Source: Platycnemis pennipes
Lineage: Eukaryota > Arthropoda > Insecta > Odonata > Platycnemididae
Assembly: GCA_933228895.1 (NCBI GenBank)
Contig: OW121848.1
Location: forward strand, 159,356,688-159,420,687
DNA length: 64,000 nucleotides
Reading direction: 5' to 3'
Made by a program: the position numbers and the translations under genes. Below, one piece after another: positions 8,505 to 21,925 of this stretch (positions are counted from its first letter, which is position 1; each line of letters opens with the position of its first letter). Below the pieces are notes generated by a model. That model made no database searches. It saw nothing but the letters and a program-made list of their open reading frames with translations, and was not told the origin of the DNA.

Positions 8505-11500
8505 AGCAAAAGGGCTAGGTATGGTACACGCAGATCATGGTCGGAATAACATCCTTGACTAATGCACTAGAGTAAACACCCGTAAGTTCTGAGAAATGTT
8601 TTAACCATTATCGGTACTGCGGAAATACTTTTATCCACTATTGTTTCATGTTAAATTGGCGTACTAACTTATTAGGACTAGAAGATGATTTCAAATTTCA
8701 AAACATCACAAATTCCTTTGAACTATTAACTTGGAAGATATCTGCCGGTCCCATTTATTTTTCAATTTGAACTGAAACGTTATAATAACTTTCAGAATAT
8801 TTATTACGTAGCGTCACATCGTGAAGATGCAGGATGAAATATCTTTTTTTTAACTCGGTCACAGTCCAAAGTACGCTTATAAATAGTATTCCAATGGAAA
8901 GTGGTACACTAAGATTATAATTCGATGCATGAGAGTAGTGAGCGATCTCGCCATGTGTGCAAGAGAACGAAAATATTGCAATCTCCGAGAACGTTTCCCT
9001 CGCATGAAAAGCGCCACCGCAAGGAAAAAGAAGTCGGCGTGGATAAGAGGGACCTTTGTCCTTCACGGTCACTGCGAACACAGTTTCATTAATTCACCCG
9101 AGAGGACATTTTTTCATCACGGGTCGAAAAGCCCGCGGAGCGACGAATGAAAGGGCCGGCGCACACTCCCCCCCCCCCACTCTAGGAACACCTCTGCAGA
9201 ACACCCACCGACCATCGATCACGACGCCGGGGCTGCAGGAAGTAGATCGTGAACGAATCTCTCGGGGGAGAGAGGAGCCTTCCTTAAAAATCGCCTCTCT
9301 GATGTCGCCTTATAACCAATGCACAACCCCTCTCCTCACTGGAAATAAATCCCCCCCCCCCCACCACCCGTGCATGCACAACGTTGCCAACGGCGCCTTT
9401 GTGCGAAACCACAATCATCGAGAAATTTACGGCGAAAAAAGGGGTTAATTGAAAAAAGAAACCGAAGACAAATGTGAGCGACGTCGTCGGGTTCATATTC
9501 GCTTGGTTTAACTCTAATGAAGCCCTCGCCGGATCCGAAGAAAGAATGAAAGAAAGACCAAGGGTATGCGATATCCATCCTTTCATTCCTGAATCCCTGA
9601 TGGGAAATGCAGGGAACTGCAATAAATATCTCTCTCATTGCATGACAGCGTGCTTCTTGTATTCTTATTGACGTAGATCCAACGAGAACAAGGGCATTGA
9701 TTTATCGGTGATAACCGGGAAGACAACGTAGGAATAAATTACAGGAGGGAAATGATTAATTTTTAAATTTTAAGGCATGGGAATTCGGTTATGTATTGAA
9801 TGATGAAGATAAATGAAACTATGCAATTCCACCGAAAAGTTGAGAAAGCTTTATAATGTCAACTTCATCATATCTCCACATTCTTTAACCAGAGGTTATT
9901 ATTCAGTATCTTCCTTGTCTTGCCAAATGTCTGCCATAACCGGCTATTTCCTTCTCAAGGTGACCAGGCTTCCATTCCCTTTCCTGTTTATAACGTTTCG
10001 AGATTTCATATGAACTAATTCAACCATTTGTTAGTCGGCGTAATCACATCTATAAATTAAATGGAGCTCTAATTTTTGGTAAACTGTATCCTTTTTCCTG
10101 TCCTTTTCCATCTCATTCCGCCTACACAGTTTATCAGGCCAAATCTGTGTTCAAATGCGCAGCTTTTATTTCTCTGTAAGTCTAACATGAGGAAAGACTT
10201 TCTAGTTTAACCTAGTGAATATTTCCGTGCAAGGGATACCTGCTCCGTGCAGTTAGTGCGTGAAGTGGCATCAGTCAGAACACCCTTATGAAAACTGACT
10301 TTCCCCTCTCTAGAAAATTTTTAATGAGCTGTGCTGTCCGTTTTATTGCTGTTACCTGCTATTTTGTGACACTATGATGATGGATTTTTGTTGCTACATT
10401 ACCTTGTACTCATTACCTTGTACTCATCACGCTTTCTCTAAAAATATGCTCATTAAGTAAAATCCCGCAAAGTGGTACGCTTCGTTATACGTCGGGGATA
10501 CATATTGTAAACGTACGGCCTAATGCGACCGTCGACAAGGTGAAGTGAAGGAAACTAAATAAATAAACAAGTAAGAAAATCAAGTTTGTGTGTATTTAAG
10601 GAGGCCCCAGCGATTTATGAAGTAGATGCTATTTTTTTGAAATTTTCAGGACACGTCATTTTTTGGCCCTTCTATCTATTGGCAATAAAACAATTATGCC
10701 TTTCCATCATATATTTGAAGAAAAAAGACATTGAAAATCAGCTATTTTATGCGTGGTAATACGGCAGAGCATGGCTCTTGCAGTACAATTTGCAGATTAA
10801 GAATGTAAAGAGAAATGTCTTTTTGACGAAAAACTAATATAAGATGCGCACACTTATGTAGAGTTTAGCATTGTGAAAAATTGCTCGCATTACCACACTT
10901 GTTTCATTGATATTAATAAATGTTTACTCGAAAAAAAGAAGAAAAGTGGCGCTACAGAATATTGTTATCATTGGCAACGGTACTTGTGACGGAACGTGCT
11001 AACAAGCCTATTTACTAACTTAATTAAGCAATATACCTTACCAAGGTCCTTCTTATATTTTTATGTAATTTAAATATTTAATTGGTTATTGACATGGTGT
11101 AATTAATACCAATGCTTCCAAATGGTTGCAGCGTCATTGTTGCCAAAGAGTTTTCAAAAATATCAATATTAATAAAATTCAAAACAAAGAGTTGTATTTG
11201 CATAGGAATAGATAAAAAATAGGTGAGAAAATATTTAACCTATTTTGGAATAAGTATTAGCGGGATTGAGCATGTATTCTCACTTTGTAAATTAAACGTG
11301 GCAACAACACGTAGTCATGTTCCGAAGTCAAAATGAGTTAAAAGAGCTTGTAAAAAATAGAATGCAGCCACAACACGCTATATGATGGCATACTCATAGA
11401 ATTATCGAGTATGCGTTATCCCCCTATGGATTATTTTTTATATAGTTGTTTTTCTGGACCGGTATTTATTCATTAAATAACATAGCTCTTTTACGGGAGT

Positions 11501-13372
11501 TTGAATCGCGGAGTCACGATGCAATGTCCTAAAGAGGCATAAAAAATAAAAGAAATTGATGGAAGATCAAGAACAAAAAAATAGTGGAGGAGAATTATAT
11601 TACATTCTTTTATTGGTGGGAGATCGAGAACCGATGAAAAAAATATAGGTACAGGGTAATCTTAGCAAAAGATCAAAGTAATAACCAACCCTTTACTATC
11701 CTTTGCTCTATTTGGAGAATGGATCGTTCCATCAGCTGGGGTAGGACTATGACGGGGTACCGCGGTCGGCGCTCTCTAGTGCGAATCCAACCACTCAGAC
11801 CGTCTCAGCACTTACATCTCCGGGGCGCACCTCTTAATGAAGCATGACAATTTGAAGGGATGCAGAACAATGGGGGTTTCTCGAGGAGAAAATGTCTGTT
11901 GGCAGAGCTTTAATGGAGGAGTTCCAACGTAATGCAGATTTATAAGAGGAAAAGCAGACTAACAGATGTGCAGTTTTCAAAAATATTTACTAAATGGGGA
12001 CGAGGTAGTTTTTAAGGTCTTGGATTTCGGAGGCGCTTATCTCCGTAGCGATTTCCCTCACAACTCCCCCCTCCCCCCCCCCCCCCCTTGCACCTATTCG
12101 CGGTGCTCGCCGGTTTCTGTGCGCGCGCCTAGGAAGAATGAACGGGGTCAACTCTCAGCGGGAGACTGCAATGGCACCCACCCCAGCTTCAACTCCCGGT
12201 AATATCGGCGGCGAGGCTCCCCGCGCCCCGACGCCCAGGTCGCGGTACCCTGCCGGGGCAGGTTTCTTTAGGGGTCGTCCTCACGGGGGTGAGGGGGGGC
12301 CTGGTTGCCACGCCACAGTGTTTCCTGCCTGGAGGACGAAAGAATAGAAGTTCCCACCCCCGCCATCGCTTGGTCACCCAGAATGCACGCGGGAGGCGCA
12401 CGCGACGTTATTTCCTGTAGCAGCGGTCAGAGGCACAAAAAGCGTCGCCGTATTTGTTTTGGGGATGGCAATGGTTCTTTTAGCTCCTTGTTTGGCCGAA
12501 GAAAATAAAGAGATTCGGTGTCGCGCCCGAGGTTTTTCTCTACGGATCTTTGCACTGGAGTATTCTCAATTTCCCTCCGCATAAATCAGCAGACCAACGT
12601 TCTAATGTGTTCATCCCACGGTCTCTAACACCACCTACGCGACTCAAAATTCATGACCTTTGCAACGGAATGTGCATTCTCTCGAGAACCCGGGGGATCC
12701 AATGGTGAGTAAGCGTCCGTTCCATAACCACAGTGGCAAAAAAATTCCGAGGCGAAAATGAAGAAACGTGTTTGCACGCGTGTTTCCGAGGAAGGAGCTG
12801 AATGCTCCCGTACACCGCGTTATCGCTTAAATTCAACTTATCCTTTTTCTTCGCTTGTGTACCCGCTCTCAAATATACAATTTAGCATCTCGTGGTTTTC
12901 CTCGGAAATGCGCTGCTGAGGAATGTGCAGCCGAATAATGTCGTTCCCTTGGAAGAATGTGAAGGAGGAGTCTTTCACCTGCTGCACCCTAGCACGACCC
13001 CCGCCGAACCCGCGCTGGACCCTCTTTATCCTCCCTCCCCGCGCCAGAGTCGAGCAATCAAGTCGTCGCGAGACCCCGAGTGGAATAACGGCTTTTCGCG
13101 TCTTTTCTGAGCTCGCATTCAGCTGCCGTGGCTTTGTTTCCGCCTCGGCTTCCCCATCGGTTTTCTCTTCGCACTCATTCATCCCCCGACTGCGGAAAGG
13201 AGGCTCTGGCGAAAGTATGCGAGGCACGGAAGGACGGCCGCATGTGCAACACGGTTGGAAAACCCGTGCAGATGGCGTTAATAAGTGGATCGTCAAACGA
13301 AATATATATATATATAGGTGTCTTGGAGGAGGAAGTACTTTTGGTCCGTTGTTTATTTCATCTATACTATAA

Positions 13373-13546
13373 TCAATGAGGGCGTTTACTCGGAACCGAA
13401 ATCGCAATTTCGTACACGAAATCGTTAAGATGGAAACGAAAAATGAATTTTAGTGCAAAAATTAATCTTCTAACCACAACCATTCACTCATAAATCAAAA
13501 TTTTAAACAAGCAAAAGGTGACGCCCACCGAAAAAGCTACTTTGAC
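13373..13546 (+). repeat. Dispersed repeat Z, partial copy 1
   Basis: This matches 13845-14010 closely over ~170 bases (GGGCGTTTACTCG, CGCAATTTCGTACACGAAAT, AATTAATCTTCTAACCAC, GGTGACGCCCACCG). It breaks off where a CR1 fragment starts at ~13548. Not recognised as a named family. Confidence 0.85.
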
Positions 13547-13547
13547 T

Positions 13548-13752
13548 TCACTTACCGAGGGAGAAAAATGACATTTTGAATATATCAGTGCAACAATCCA
13601 TCTCTCTATTGTTATTTATCTAGTCAAATACCTAGCATAATACGCAAGATTTTTTTAAAATCAGTCCAACAACTTCAGTAAATCTATCCGTTTTAAATTT
13701 CTGTGATAGATTTAATCTGTACTTTACCCTACGATCTGAGAATGATTCCTTA
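13548..13752 (-). mobile_element. CR1/L2-group LINE fragment
   Basis: This aligns with 34865-35060 and 51060-51240: GAAAAATGACATTTTGAAT, CAATCCATCTCTCTA and CTACGATCTGAGAATGATT in + orientation. On the minus strand this is the extreme C-terminal coding region of the LINE ORF. Heavily mutated. Confidence 0.75.
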
Positions 13753-13844
13753 CTACTTTAGACCATTGTGACGGTCATTTTTGGAGGCACAATATTGATA
13801 AGAATCGCACTGTATTGTACGCTTGATGGTGAGCAGGGGCGGAT

Positions 13845-14375
13845 AGTAATGGGGGCGTTTACTCGAAACCGAAATCGCAATTTCGTACACGAAATCGTTA
13901 GATGGAAACAAAAAAAGGATTTTAGAGAAAAAATTAATCTTCTAACCACAGCCATTCACTCGCAAATCAAAAAGTAAAATACGCAAAAGGTGACGCCCAC
14001 CGAAAAACCGAAAAAGCTGCTTTGATACCACTAACGTCATTTTCCTCCCGTGCTTGACTGCTTTTAGGGTAGGGTAAGGGAAGGGAGTAGATGGGGGTTC
14101 TCGGAAGGTCTGCTCGCACAGATCCTGTCGCAACTACTCCTATTGGCAGAGTCAGCTGTGTCTCCCCCATTGCGATGAGACGAAGTAGCTTCGCGGGCTC
14201 GGTTGTGATTGGACGAAGTCGATATACGTCAGAGGTTGCACCACGCCCACTTTTCCGAAAGGGTTAAAAACATCAGTTTTCCGCCGCTTATAACTCGAGA
14301 AATAATTGACGGATCAAAAAACGGAAAAATACGGGTCTTCTTATTTTACAAAAACACTATCAGATTCGGTATTTT
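13845..14375 (+). repeat. Dispersed repeat Z, copy 2
   Basis: This is the longest copy. 13850-14010 repeats copy 1. 13926-14375 is repeated in inverted orientation at 15068-15500. Landmarks are ATTGGCAGAGTCAGCTGTG, TTTTCCGAAAGGGTTA and CCGCTTATAACTCGA. No protein-coding signature is seen. It may be a non-autonomous element, with copies 2 and 3 forming a large inverted repeat. Confidence 0.8.
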
Positions 14376-15067
14376 AAAAAATATGGCAAAAGACCCCATT
14401 CTCCCCCTCTTATTGACATCTAGCTCTGCAGTTTATCCATGAAATTGACTGGCAAATCTAGAAGTTTCCCGAAGTCTTCGCGCTCATTTCAAGTTACACC
14501 TCCTTTATGCCTCGATCAATTCCAAGATAATTCCCATCTCAGTTTACCTACAGCCAATAACAAGTCCATGATGAGGCTCCCTGCAGCAAAAAAACCGATG
14601 ACAGTCGCATTTTGATTCCCTATTTATTTCATTTTATTGATCTCAGACGTAATCTATAGAAAAGGGAAGGAATGTACACCTTATGCCATCTCTACCACGC
14701 TGAAAACTCCTACTGACGAGGTTTTATTTGTTGCTATAGCTGTATAAATTAGAAGGGAAATAATCCTAACGCACAAGAGCTGAGAACTTGAGTCAAGATA
14801 GATAATTAATGTAAAGATAATCTGCTATCATGATGATAAATCAGTTTTTGCTATTATATTCAAAGTACAGAATATTTTGTAGAACTTAAGGATGAATAAC
14901 TTAACAGGGATTTAAGATTAGCAATATAGGAAGCATTGTGGAGAGTGAAAATAATCAATATTTTAAGATTCTCATGGATATATAGGTTATGCAAGGAGGG
15001 GTGTAATTAAACAACGGAGTAAGATGATAACATAATTATAATTGGGCCGTTTACCATTTTTTTAAAT
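14376..15067. other. Spacer between inverted repeat Z copies
   Basis: About 690 AT-rich bases lie between the arms. There is no convincing open frame. If the arms are termini of one element, this would be its interior, but nothing transposase-like is visible. Confidence 0.5.
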
Positions 15068-15500
15068 GTCAAGTCTGATAGAGGATTTAAATTAATAAGG
15101 CCCGTATTTTTCGATTCTACGATCAGTCAATTAGATATCGAGTTATAAGCGGCGAAAAAAAGATGTTTATAACCCTTTCGGAAAAGTGGGCGTGCAAAGG
15201 ACTCGTACGTCATCCACTTCGTCCAATCACAACTGAGACTACGAAGCTTTTTCAACCAATCAAAATGGGCACCACAGCTGACTCTGCCAATGGAAGTAGT
15301 TGCGACAGGATATGTGCGAGCAGATCTCCCCTCCCCACCTCCGCTCCCTTCCCGTTCTTCTTTAATACAGTCAAGGACGGGAGGTGGATGACGTAGTAAT
15401 CCTTAACGCAACTCGTTCGGTGGGCGTCACCGTTAGCTTATTTTCATTTTCTATTTATGAGTGATTGGCTCTGGTTAGAAGATTAATATTTTCGTGGATC
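15068..15500 (-). repeat. Dispersed repeat Z, copy 3 (inverted)
   Basis: The reverse complement aligns with 13926-14375 through the whole length at moderate divergence, including GTTGCGACAGG, TGACTCTGCCAAT, AACCCTTTCGGAAAAGTGGG and GAGTTATAAGCGGCG in + orientation. Confidence 0.8.
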
Positions 15501-16799
15501 AGCTCAGGAGGGAGAGGATCATAAATACCTAAGTTATGAAGTAGGAGGGCGATAGGTGAGATATATGAAAGAGAGTATTGCTGTCAGGAGAGTGAGGAAA
15601 TAGAAGTTGTGACTTGTCATTAAACATTTTCGCAGTTGACACACTTGTTTTTTGGTTTCTTTTCACGCGGTCCATGAGCCAGTGAGCAATACCACCCTCA
15701 GATTGTCGCCATCATGTCCTCCTCCTCCAACTCCTCCACTTTGATTATCCCCTCAGTATCAGCACCCCCACGTCCTCCCCCGACTCTTCCCACTACATTA
15801 CTTCACCCCCTCCCCAGCCCATATTAGAAATTGATCTACCCCTCCCGAGTGGTCCAGCGAACTCCCTTTTTCCCCCGTTCTCTCCCTCAGTCCCCGCGCA
15901 GCCTCCCTCTCTCGTCCGCTCGCCGCGTTAAAACAAAGGAGCGAATGCCGTCTCTCCTCCCTCTTATTATTATCCTCTCAAAATCCACCCTCCCCTTGTG
16001 ACTCTTTCCTCATCAAGTCCGAGTCTCTCTCTCTCTCCAGCGCTGCCTCCCCTCCCGCCTCCCCCCCGCCTCCCTTGCTCTCTCAGCTCACGCAACCTGC
16101 CTTCAGCCACACCGCCCTCTCACTCTAAGCACAGACGCAAGCGAACATTTAAATGGCATCCCTCCACCTGCGCCTAAGAGCGCCCCATTCTTCGTCGGGG
16201 CTCAGCGAAGGTCTTAATTAACCCGGGGGTCGGCAGCCATTTGCCGAAAGTTTTCCGGATTCCAATGTTTCTGGCGGTTGGCTCACTTAATGACAAAGCG
16301 TCCTCGCCTAACAACAAGCAAAAATTTGCGATGAATTTGCATCAGCCATCCCTTTGTTACTCGCCTTCCGCCAGTTGCCTTTACTTTGTTACTTGGTAGA
16401 GCTTCAGATGCGTCGCCATGCCGAGTAAATGAAAGAAAAGACTGCGATATTGAAGGCGCTGATATAATAGGGAATGAAAGAGTTATGATAATTTTAGCCT
16501 GCTTCTGTGTCAAGACCAGGTGGAGGGAATACTTTGCATCTCTTCTGTACTTGTCGGGAACTTTAATCTGGAATCTAGGTTCTCGAAATGCGTTCCCGAA
16601 ACAGTTGAATGACTTATCGATGCATTTTGCGTGAGGTTTAGATGCACAAAAGCAATTGAGTGTGGTCTGTTCATTTTGTTCCACCAATAAATTGTATAGC
16701 CTGATATCTCCGCCTGCCATGCTTTTGCGTTGTTGTAATTAAATGTGTTTCTATCCTCTCACATCATTTATTTACTTACTAGGTCGTTTGTGAGGTTAG
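15501..16799. other. Non-coding; long C/T-rich block
   Basis: 15690-16090 is almost pure C/T with CTCC and CTCTCT runs on the + strand. 16140-16799 has mixed composition with no supported gene; the 145-codon minus frame there has no recognisable domain. Confidence 0.55.
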
Positions 16800-17008
16800 G
16801 TTGGAGTCCACCAGATATTGAGACATAGGGGGAGAGATGGACGATTACTCTCCCTGGGACACATGCTACTCTCTCCTGAATGTCTAGATGAACGTGCCGC
16901 AATGGTTATGGATGGGAGCACCCGAAGAGATATCTCGGATATCGGATTTGAACCCAGAACCCTCAGATCTGAGCCCCCTTCATACACTTAGGTCCCTTGC
17001 CGTTCTCT
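16800..17008 (-). repeat. tRNA-derived SINE-like repeat
   Basis: On the minus strand a good B box, GGGTTCAAATCC (16955-16944), follows a weak A-box region at about 17003-16990. Behind it comes a ~150-base body ending near 16800. This is the usual arrangement of a tRNA-derived SINE. No second copy lies in the window to fix the ends. Confidence 0.5.
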
Positions 17009-17596
17009 ACTTTTTATATATGCTGATAGAGGAATAACTTTTTCTCCATCAAATGAATGATACACGTGGTACATACAAATCATTATGAAGATCGCGTTTA
17101 GTCCTTGAAAAATGAGCCATTTCATTTTTTTAAATTAAATCCTTTCAATTTTGCGAACATGATTTGATGGGCAATCGTTAACCTACAACTGAATAGGTAC
17201 TTGAATAAATTTTATGCCAAAAGATTTGCATTTATCTTCTGTGCTGTTTTAGCGTTAGTCAAAAGTGATATTAGCCTTGCGGAATTAGCATTGCTGGACC
17301 GGAGCCTCATTTTAATTCATCGATTCTATAAAACGTAGGCATGATAAAGTTCTTGGGTATCGCATAACCTTATAAATTAATATACCCTTAATTTTTCATC
17401 ATTTTACTGTTGCTTATTCTTCTAACATACAGCATCGAAATTTAATCATTTTATTTGCCCGCACACGCATTCGGAATATTAATAACGCTTCCTATTGAGA
17501 GTGGGACTGACCAACATGTCGTCAACTCGCTGGACTAAAGTTCTCTTTCTGGTCTCAAATGTACTCGGAAAATGTTGGTGCACTGATCACCAGCTT
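17009..17596. other. AT-rich non-coding
   Basis: Nothing recognisable on either strand. Confidence 0.6.
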
Positions 17597-17835
17597 GTCT
17601 ACATCTACACGATATCCTCCCATCGCGAGGGTGTGTGGCAGGGGGTGAAGATCACCAAGTATTCACTACCGATATGCAAACAAGCAACTGTAGGGTCTCA
17701 TGCGACTAGATTGTTAGTATCTATAGTATTTAAGGGATTAATACATGCATCATGCGCGACAGACTACTCTAAAATATTTTCCCCTACCTATCCCTTTGCT
17801 ATGCTGCCTATTCTGTTCTCTTATAATACTTGTAA
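17597..17835 (-). mobile_element. CR1/L2-group LINE 3' end, subfamily B
   Basis: This begins with the CTACATCTACAC tail and the GCGAGGGTGTGTGGCAGGGG stem-loop, then ~170 bases of 3' UTR nearly identical to 50884-51058 (CTAGA.TGTTAGTATCTATAG, TACATGCATCATGC). Truncated before the coding region. Confidence 0.9.
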
Positions 17836-20800
17836 ATTGTAGCCATTCAACATTTATGATTTTTCGAAAAATTCATTTTAATAATACCAAATATTAATAG
17901 TTTGATCTCTCCTGTTTTGAACGTGGCTTGAAATTAGACCGGCTCTCCACTATGTCTACTCTTCTCTATTTTTTGAATTCTTGAGAATCTACTTAATAAT
18001 GAGCCCATGCACCTCAGGGTCCAAAGTGCCCGATAATAACAAGGAAGAGTTATAATAACCTTCGGCAAATACTGCATTGACCGATTTATATTCAGAGGTT
18101 GACCCATGATTAATTCCCGCCATCTGTTGAAAGTCGACCAATAATGCATTTAGAAGCCGCGTATGATATTTTACAAATAATATCACGTTGCCATACAAGC
18201 ACGTTATTTATATGCTCACAGCAATCTAAATATTAAAACTCTTCGACTGATCGAAAGATAATACGAGAGAGAAGAGAAATATCCTGTTTTGACGGTACTA
18301 ACATATGTGCTCATTTTTAATGTGGAACAACTCCCCAATCAAAGTATTTGCTCGAGTTTTATTGGAGTATATTTTTATCAAAACGATTCCGATGCTCTCC
18401 TCCGAAAATTGACGGAGTATTATGAATTGATCTTCCCCACGATACTGAGCTGGTAGTTTCATAACTCATCCGCGATGTGTGGCAAATCATCCCTCAATTC
18501 ATTGCGCCATTTCAGTGAACCTGGCGACTATCGATCTCCACACTTCAATAGGAAATCCGAATCCATCCGAGAATTCATGCGGAGCCAAGGATGACGCTGA
18601 CACACAACGGGCAGCAGCCGCCAATGGCACCGCGCGTGAATAGATTATCCCCCACCCTTCCTCCCTTTCATCCCCCCACCCCCACACCCTCATCAGGCAC
18701 GCAGCATTAAGGCACAAAAGACAGAGAGGCCATTGTCATCGCCACCGCCATCATCCACTCGAATCCTCGCCCCCTCTCCTGGACCTCCCCCTCCCCCTTC
18801 CCTCCCCCGCCTACCCCCCCCCCTGCGTCTTCACCGCGTCACGCTCCTTTAGAGTGTTCTCCGAGAATGGTGTGCATGACAATCGCACGGGCTGAGATAC
18901 CAGAAGGACGCTTCCCCCCAAACAGAGACCATCCAAGTGGGACGAAAGGTGGTGGAATTAAGGGTAATTGCCACGGATGATGAGCTCCCTGTACGCTCCG
19001 CATGCTTTTTGGAAGCCAGCAAATAGGAGCAAGGTTTGGCTCGCGTACCTCTAATTTAAAGCCGAGTTAAAGTGTGAAGACATAAGGGAGCATCTCGCAA
19101 TGGGAAGAACGCATGCAAAAGTAGTAAATTATTTCTTATTTGATATCTTTTACTCGATAGCAATAAATGTTGTTACGCCGTAAAGTTCCATAAAAAATTA
19201 TATTCTACAGATGAGTACCTCGTATCCAGGAATGATGCAAAATTTGTATCCCTTCACAGAAGTCGTAATGAAGTTTAAAATGAAGTTACGCGATATTGTC
19301 AATATAAAATTGACAGTTTTCCTTAATACTCTTACTATAAACATTGGCGAATTTTAAGAACAACGTACGCTGCAATGGTGTTCTAAAACCTTAAATGATC
19401 AATAAAGACATTTTTATCGCATAAAAGGAAAACTATGAGTTCACAAAATAAAATAATACTCTCCTTCACTGAATATTCATGTACTCATTATTTGAATGAT
19501 CAGAACCAACCATTTACCAACCTAAGACTTGCGAGGGTGTTTTTTTAATGTTTTTAGGTGAATACTTAAAGTAAAGTATTTTTTTAAAGCGGAAAGACTA
19601 CCAGAACTTTTATGAAAGAGTTCATGTTAGCCTAAGAGTGAGGTCTCTTATGATTATTCTGATTTAATTGTACTTGGCGATGGAAAAATAGGACTACATG
19701 ATCGCACAGAGGCAAAGTAGGTAACTATATTTTACTAAAAGTCAAAGTTACATATAGGGAGGAAGAAGTTTCCTCTTTCCTCTGAGGAAGGCGGTTGTGC
19801 CGCCGAAAATAAATGATATTCTTTGAGTGTTTTTTTAAGTGTTTTCTGTCATTCTTTGTACCGTCTCGTCAGTGATAATTTTAAATATATATTTCACCTG
19901 AGTGATTTTCGAAGAACATGTATAAAAGTTCGTCAATTTAAAGATATATCTAAGTTTATCGGGCCACTTGTAGGTTACTGGAAGTGATTGGGGCAAGAGG
20001 AAAGAAGAAGAAAGTGGCACAGGGGTTAAGGGCGTCTGCTGTTGATATTTTGGCGCGGGGGTAAAATAGTGGAAGGTGGAACAATTTTCTTTCTCAAGAG
20101 TTGATCTGAATATCCACGTTTATGAAGTGCGGAATTTATATTAACGAGATATCCCCATAAGGTGGCGAAGTTGCCACGAATATTGTGCCCTCTAATGGAG
20201 AAAGCGTTAGGGATCGAACGTTATACGAACGAGCGGATAGGGTGGCGACTGTTAAAATGTAGATGTTTCTGGTGGTTGTAGGCTTTTTTTGTGGAGATAA
20301 GTGATGAACATCACATTCTGGAGATACATATGTATAAGTTAAATATATTTCTATATATTTACAAGTTTTCCATGAAGTTCCCGTAAAATTTCCTGCTAAA
20401 TAAAATCTCAACTTCCTCGTCTCAACTTGCACAACTATGATATGCATATTGCAATAAAGGCGCGACAATTTCGATTCAAGTACTCCTGCTAGTAGGTACA
20501 CACGTAGTGACATTCATTCCCAAGTTCCCAGGCTTATCAGGTATTCCCATTCTATTTTACCACAATCTTAGTGATTTGACTTCAGCACGACTACCCCGTG
20601 TTTCATGTCCAATCCTCTGACATCAAGTTCCATTTTGGCCAAATACATTGGACGGTGCCCGCAACCTTCCAACGTTTCATTTATGCGTAAGGCGATTCCG
20701 ACATTCTTCCTTAGTAACATCATCGAAACTCCTGTGCCTTTCGCCACGTAATTTGCAAAAAGGCGCTGAATATGGCCCGTAGAGCGAAATTAGTACCAAG

Positions 20801-21925
20801 AGCATTCTACCGACGACATACAAATTTCTGGAAACTGACGGAGCAGGGCGGTAGCCTCTCTCTCTCCCCTGAGGCCAGCCCTGGAATATTTGGCACCCTG
20901 GGCGGAAGGGCGCGCTGGTGCCGTCTCTCAGTCCACCGTTCACGGACAATGAAGGGAGGGAATTTCTACCCCCTTGGAGAACTTCTCCTTCACGCTCACA
21001 CCCCCGGAACCAGCTCGTTCCCTATTTTGGCGCCTCTGCCCGCCCTTGCGTCCGTTGGTTGTCACCCCGCCCTGAACGGAGACCCTTGTCGGCAGAGACG
21101 TCATTTTCGATTGTGTAAGATCCCTCAGGGAGGAGGATTTTCGTGCGTATTACTGACGCCAATTCAACCCCATAAAACTTATATTTTATTAATGAATACT
21201 TTATCTCTCTACTACTAGACTACTACTCTGTGAATACTTTAGTAAGTACTTTTAAGTTTTTCCCTTTCGGGATTTTAGAGTCAATATTAAATAGGATTAT
21301 GAAGTTTTGCCTTTAGATATGGTTTTGAATTTGATAATTTGTTACCCCCATCCCCCCCATCCTCTCCATTCATTTACTCATCTTTTACCTCATTCTGCTA
21401 CATTATCTACACTTTTATTTATATTTATTTAATTAAAAGTAGGTATTATCTCCCGTTTTTGTCTTTGGGAATATATCTCATCGCCAAGCAAGGGAAATTG
21501 GAACTTTTAATCGCAAAAGGTGATATATTGCAAGTTGACGTTTTTAAAACTCTAGAATTTATTCACTTTCGTTAATTGGGCTTAGTTTTTTTACACAAAT
21601 TTCTTTCCCAAAAATCACATTAGAGATTACCAAAATGGTGTTAACTCGTTTGGACCATTTCTGATTCCCTTAATGGTCACTAAGGCGTGTTTCCTAAGGA
21701 GAGTTTTTCGTTTCACCTTCCTCGTTATGATACTAAATGTTTCATAAATATATTTCAGTTTTACTTTCGAAGCTGGAATCGTTGGTAAAACAATAAAGAT
21801 ATTACAGTCATAATTGTAGGTTATGTCTTTCTTGTTATGTTTTTCAGGAGTGCTTTAAGCAATATGAGAGCCTACTCAATGGTGATTAAATTCATTACGC
21901 TATATCTATGAATTCCAGCCTTCCA
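17836..21925. other. Non-coding, no gene recognised
   Basis: The stretch is AT-rich apart from a C/T- and C-run-rich patch at 18740-18835. The motif at 19782-19808 is listed separately. Frames around 20772-21218 are open by chance or composition and carry no domain. Confidence 0.55.
19782..19808 (+). repeat. CTGAGGA-hairpin-GAAA motif
   Basis: CTGAGGA (19782-19788) is followed by one base, then a perfect 5-bp stem GGCGG/CCGCC (19790-19794 and 19800-19804) around TTGTG, then GAAA (19805-19808). The order matches the conserved centre of a hammerhead ribozyme except for one extra base before the stem. Helices I and III are not evident. Confidence 0.4.

Larger units (their letters stand above)
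7153..13372. other. Non-coding, no gene recognised
   Basis: Only small structures stand out: a CTGAGGA-hairpin motif at 7989-8007 (minus), a tandem duplication at 8431-8504, a short direct repeat ATTACCTTGTACTC near 10400-10427, C-runs near 9165, 9350 and 12065, and a CpG-rich block at about 12100-12450. Long frames near 12838-13407 lack domain signatures. Confidence 0.55.

Noticed and set aside
12838..13407. 189-codon minus frame
   Set aside because: It overlaps repeat Z at its start and shows no domain.
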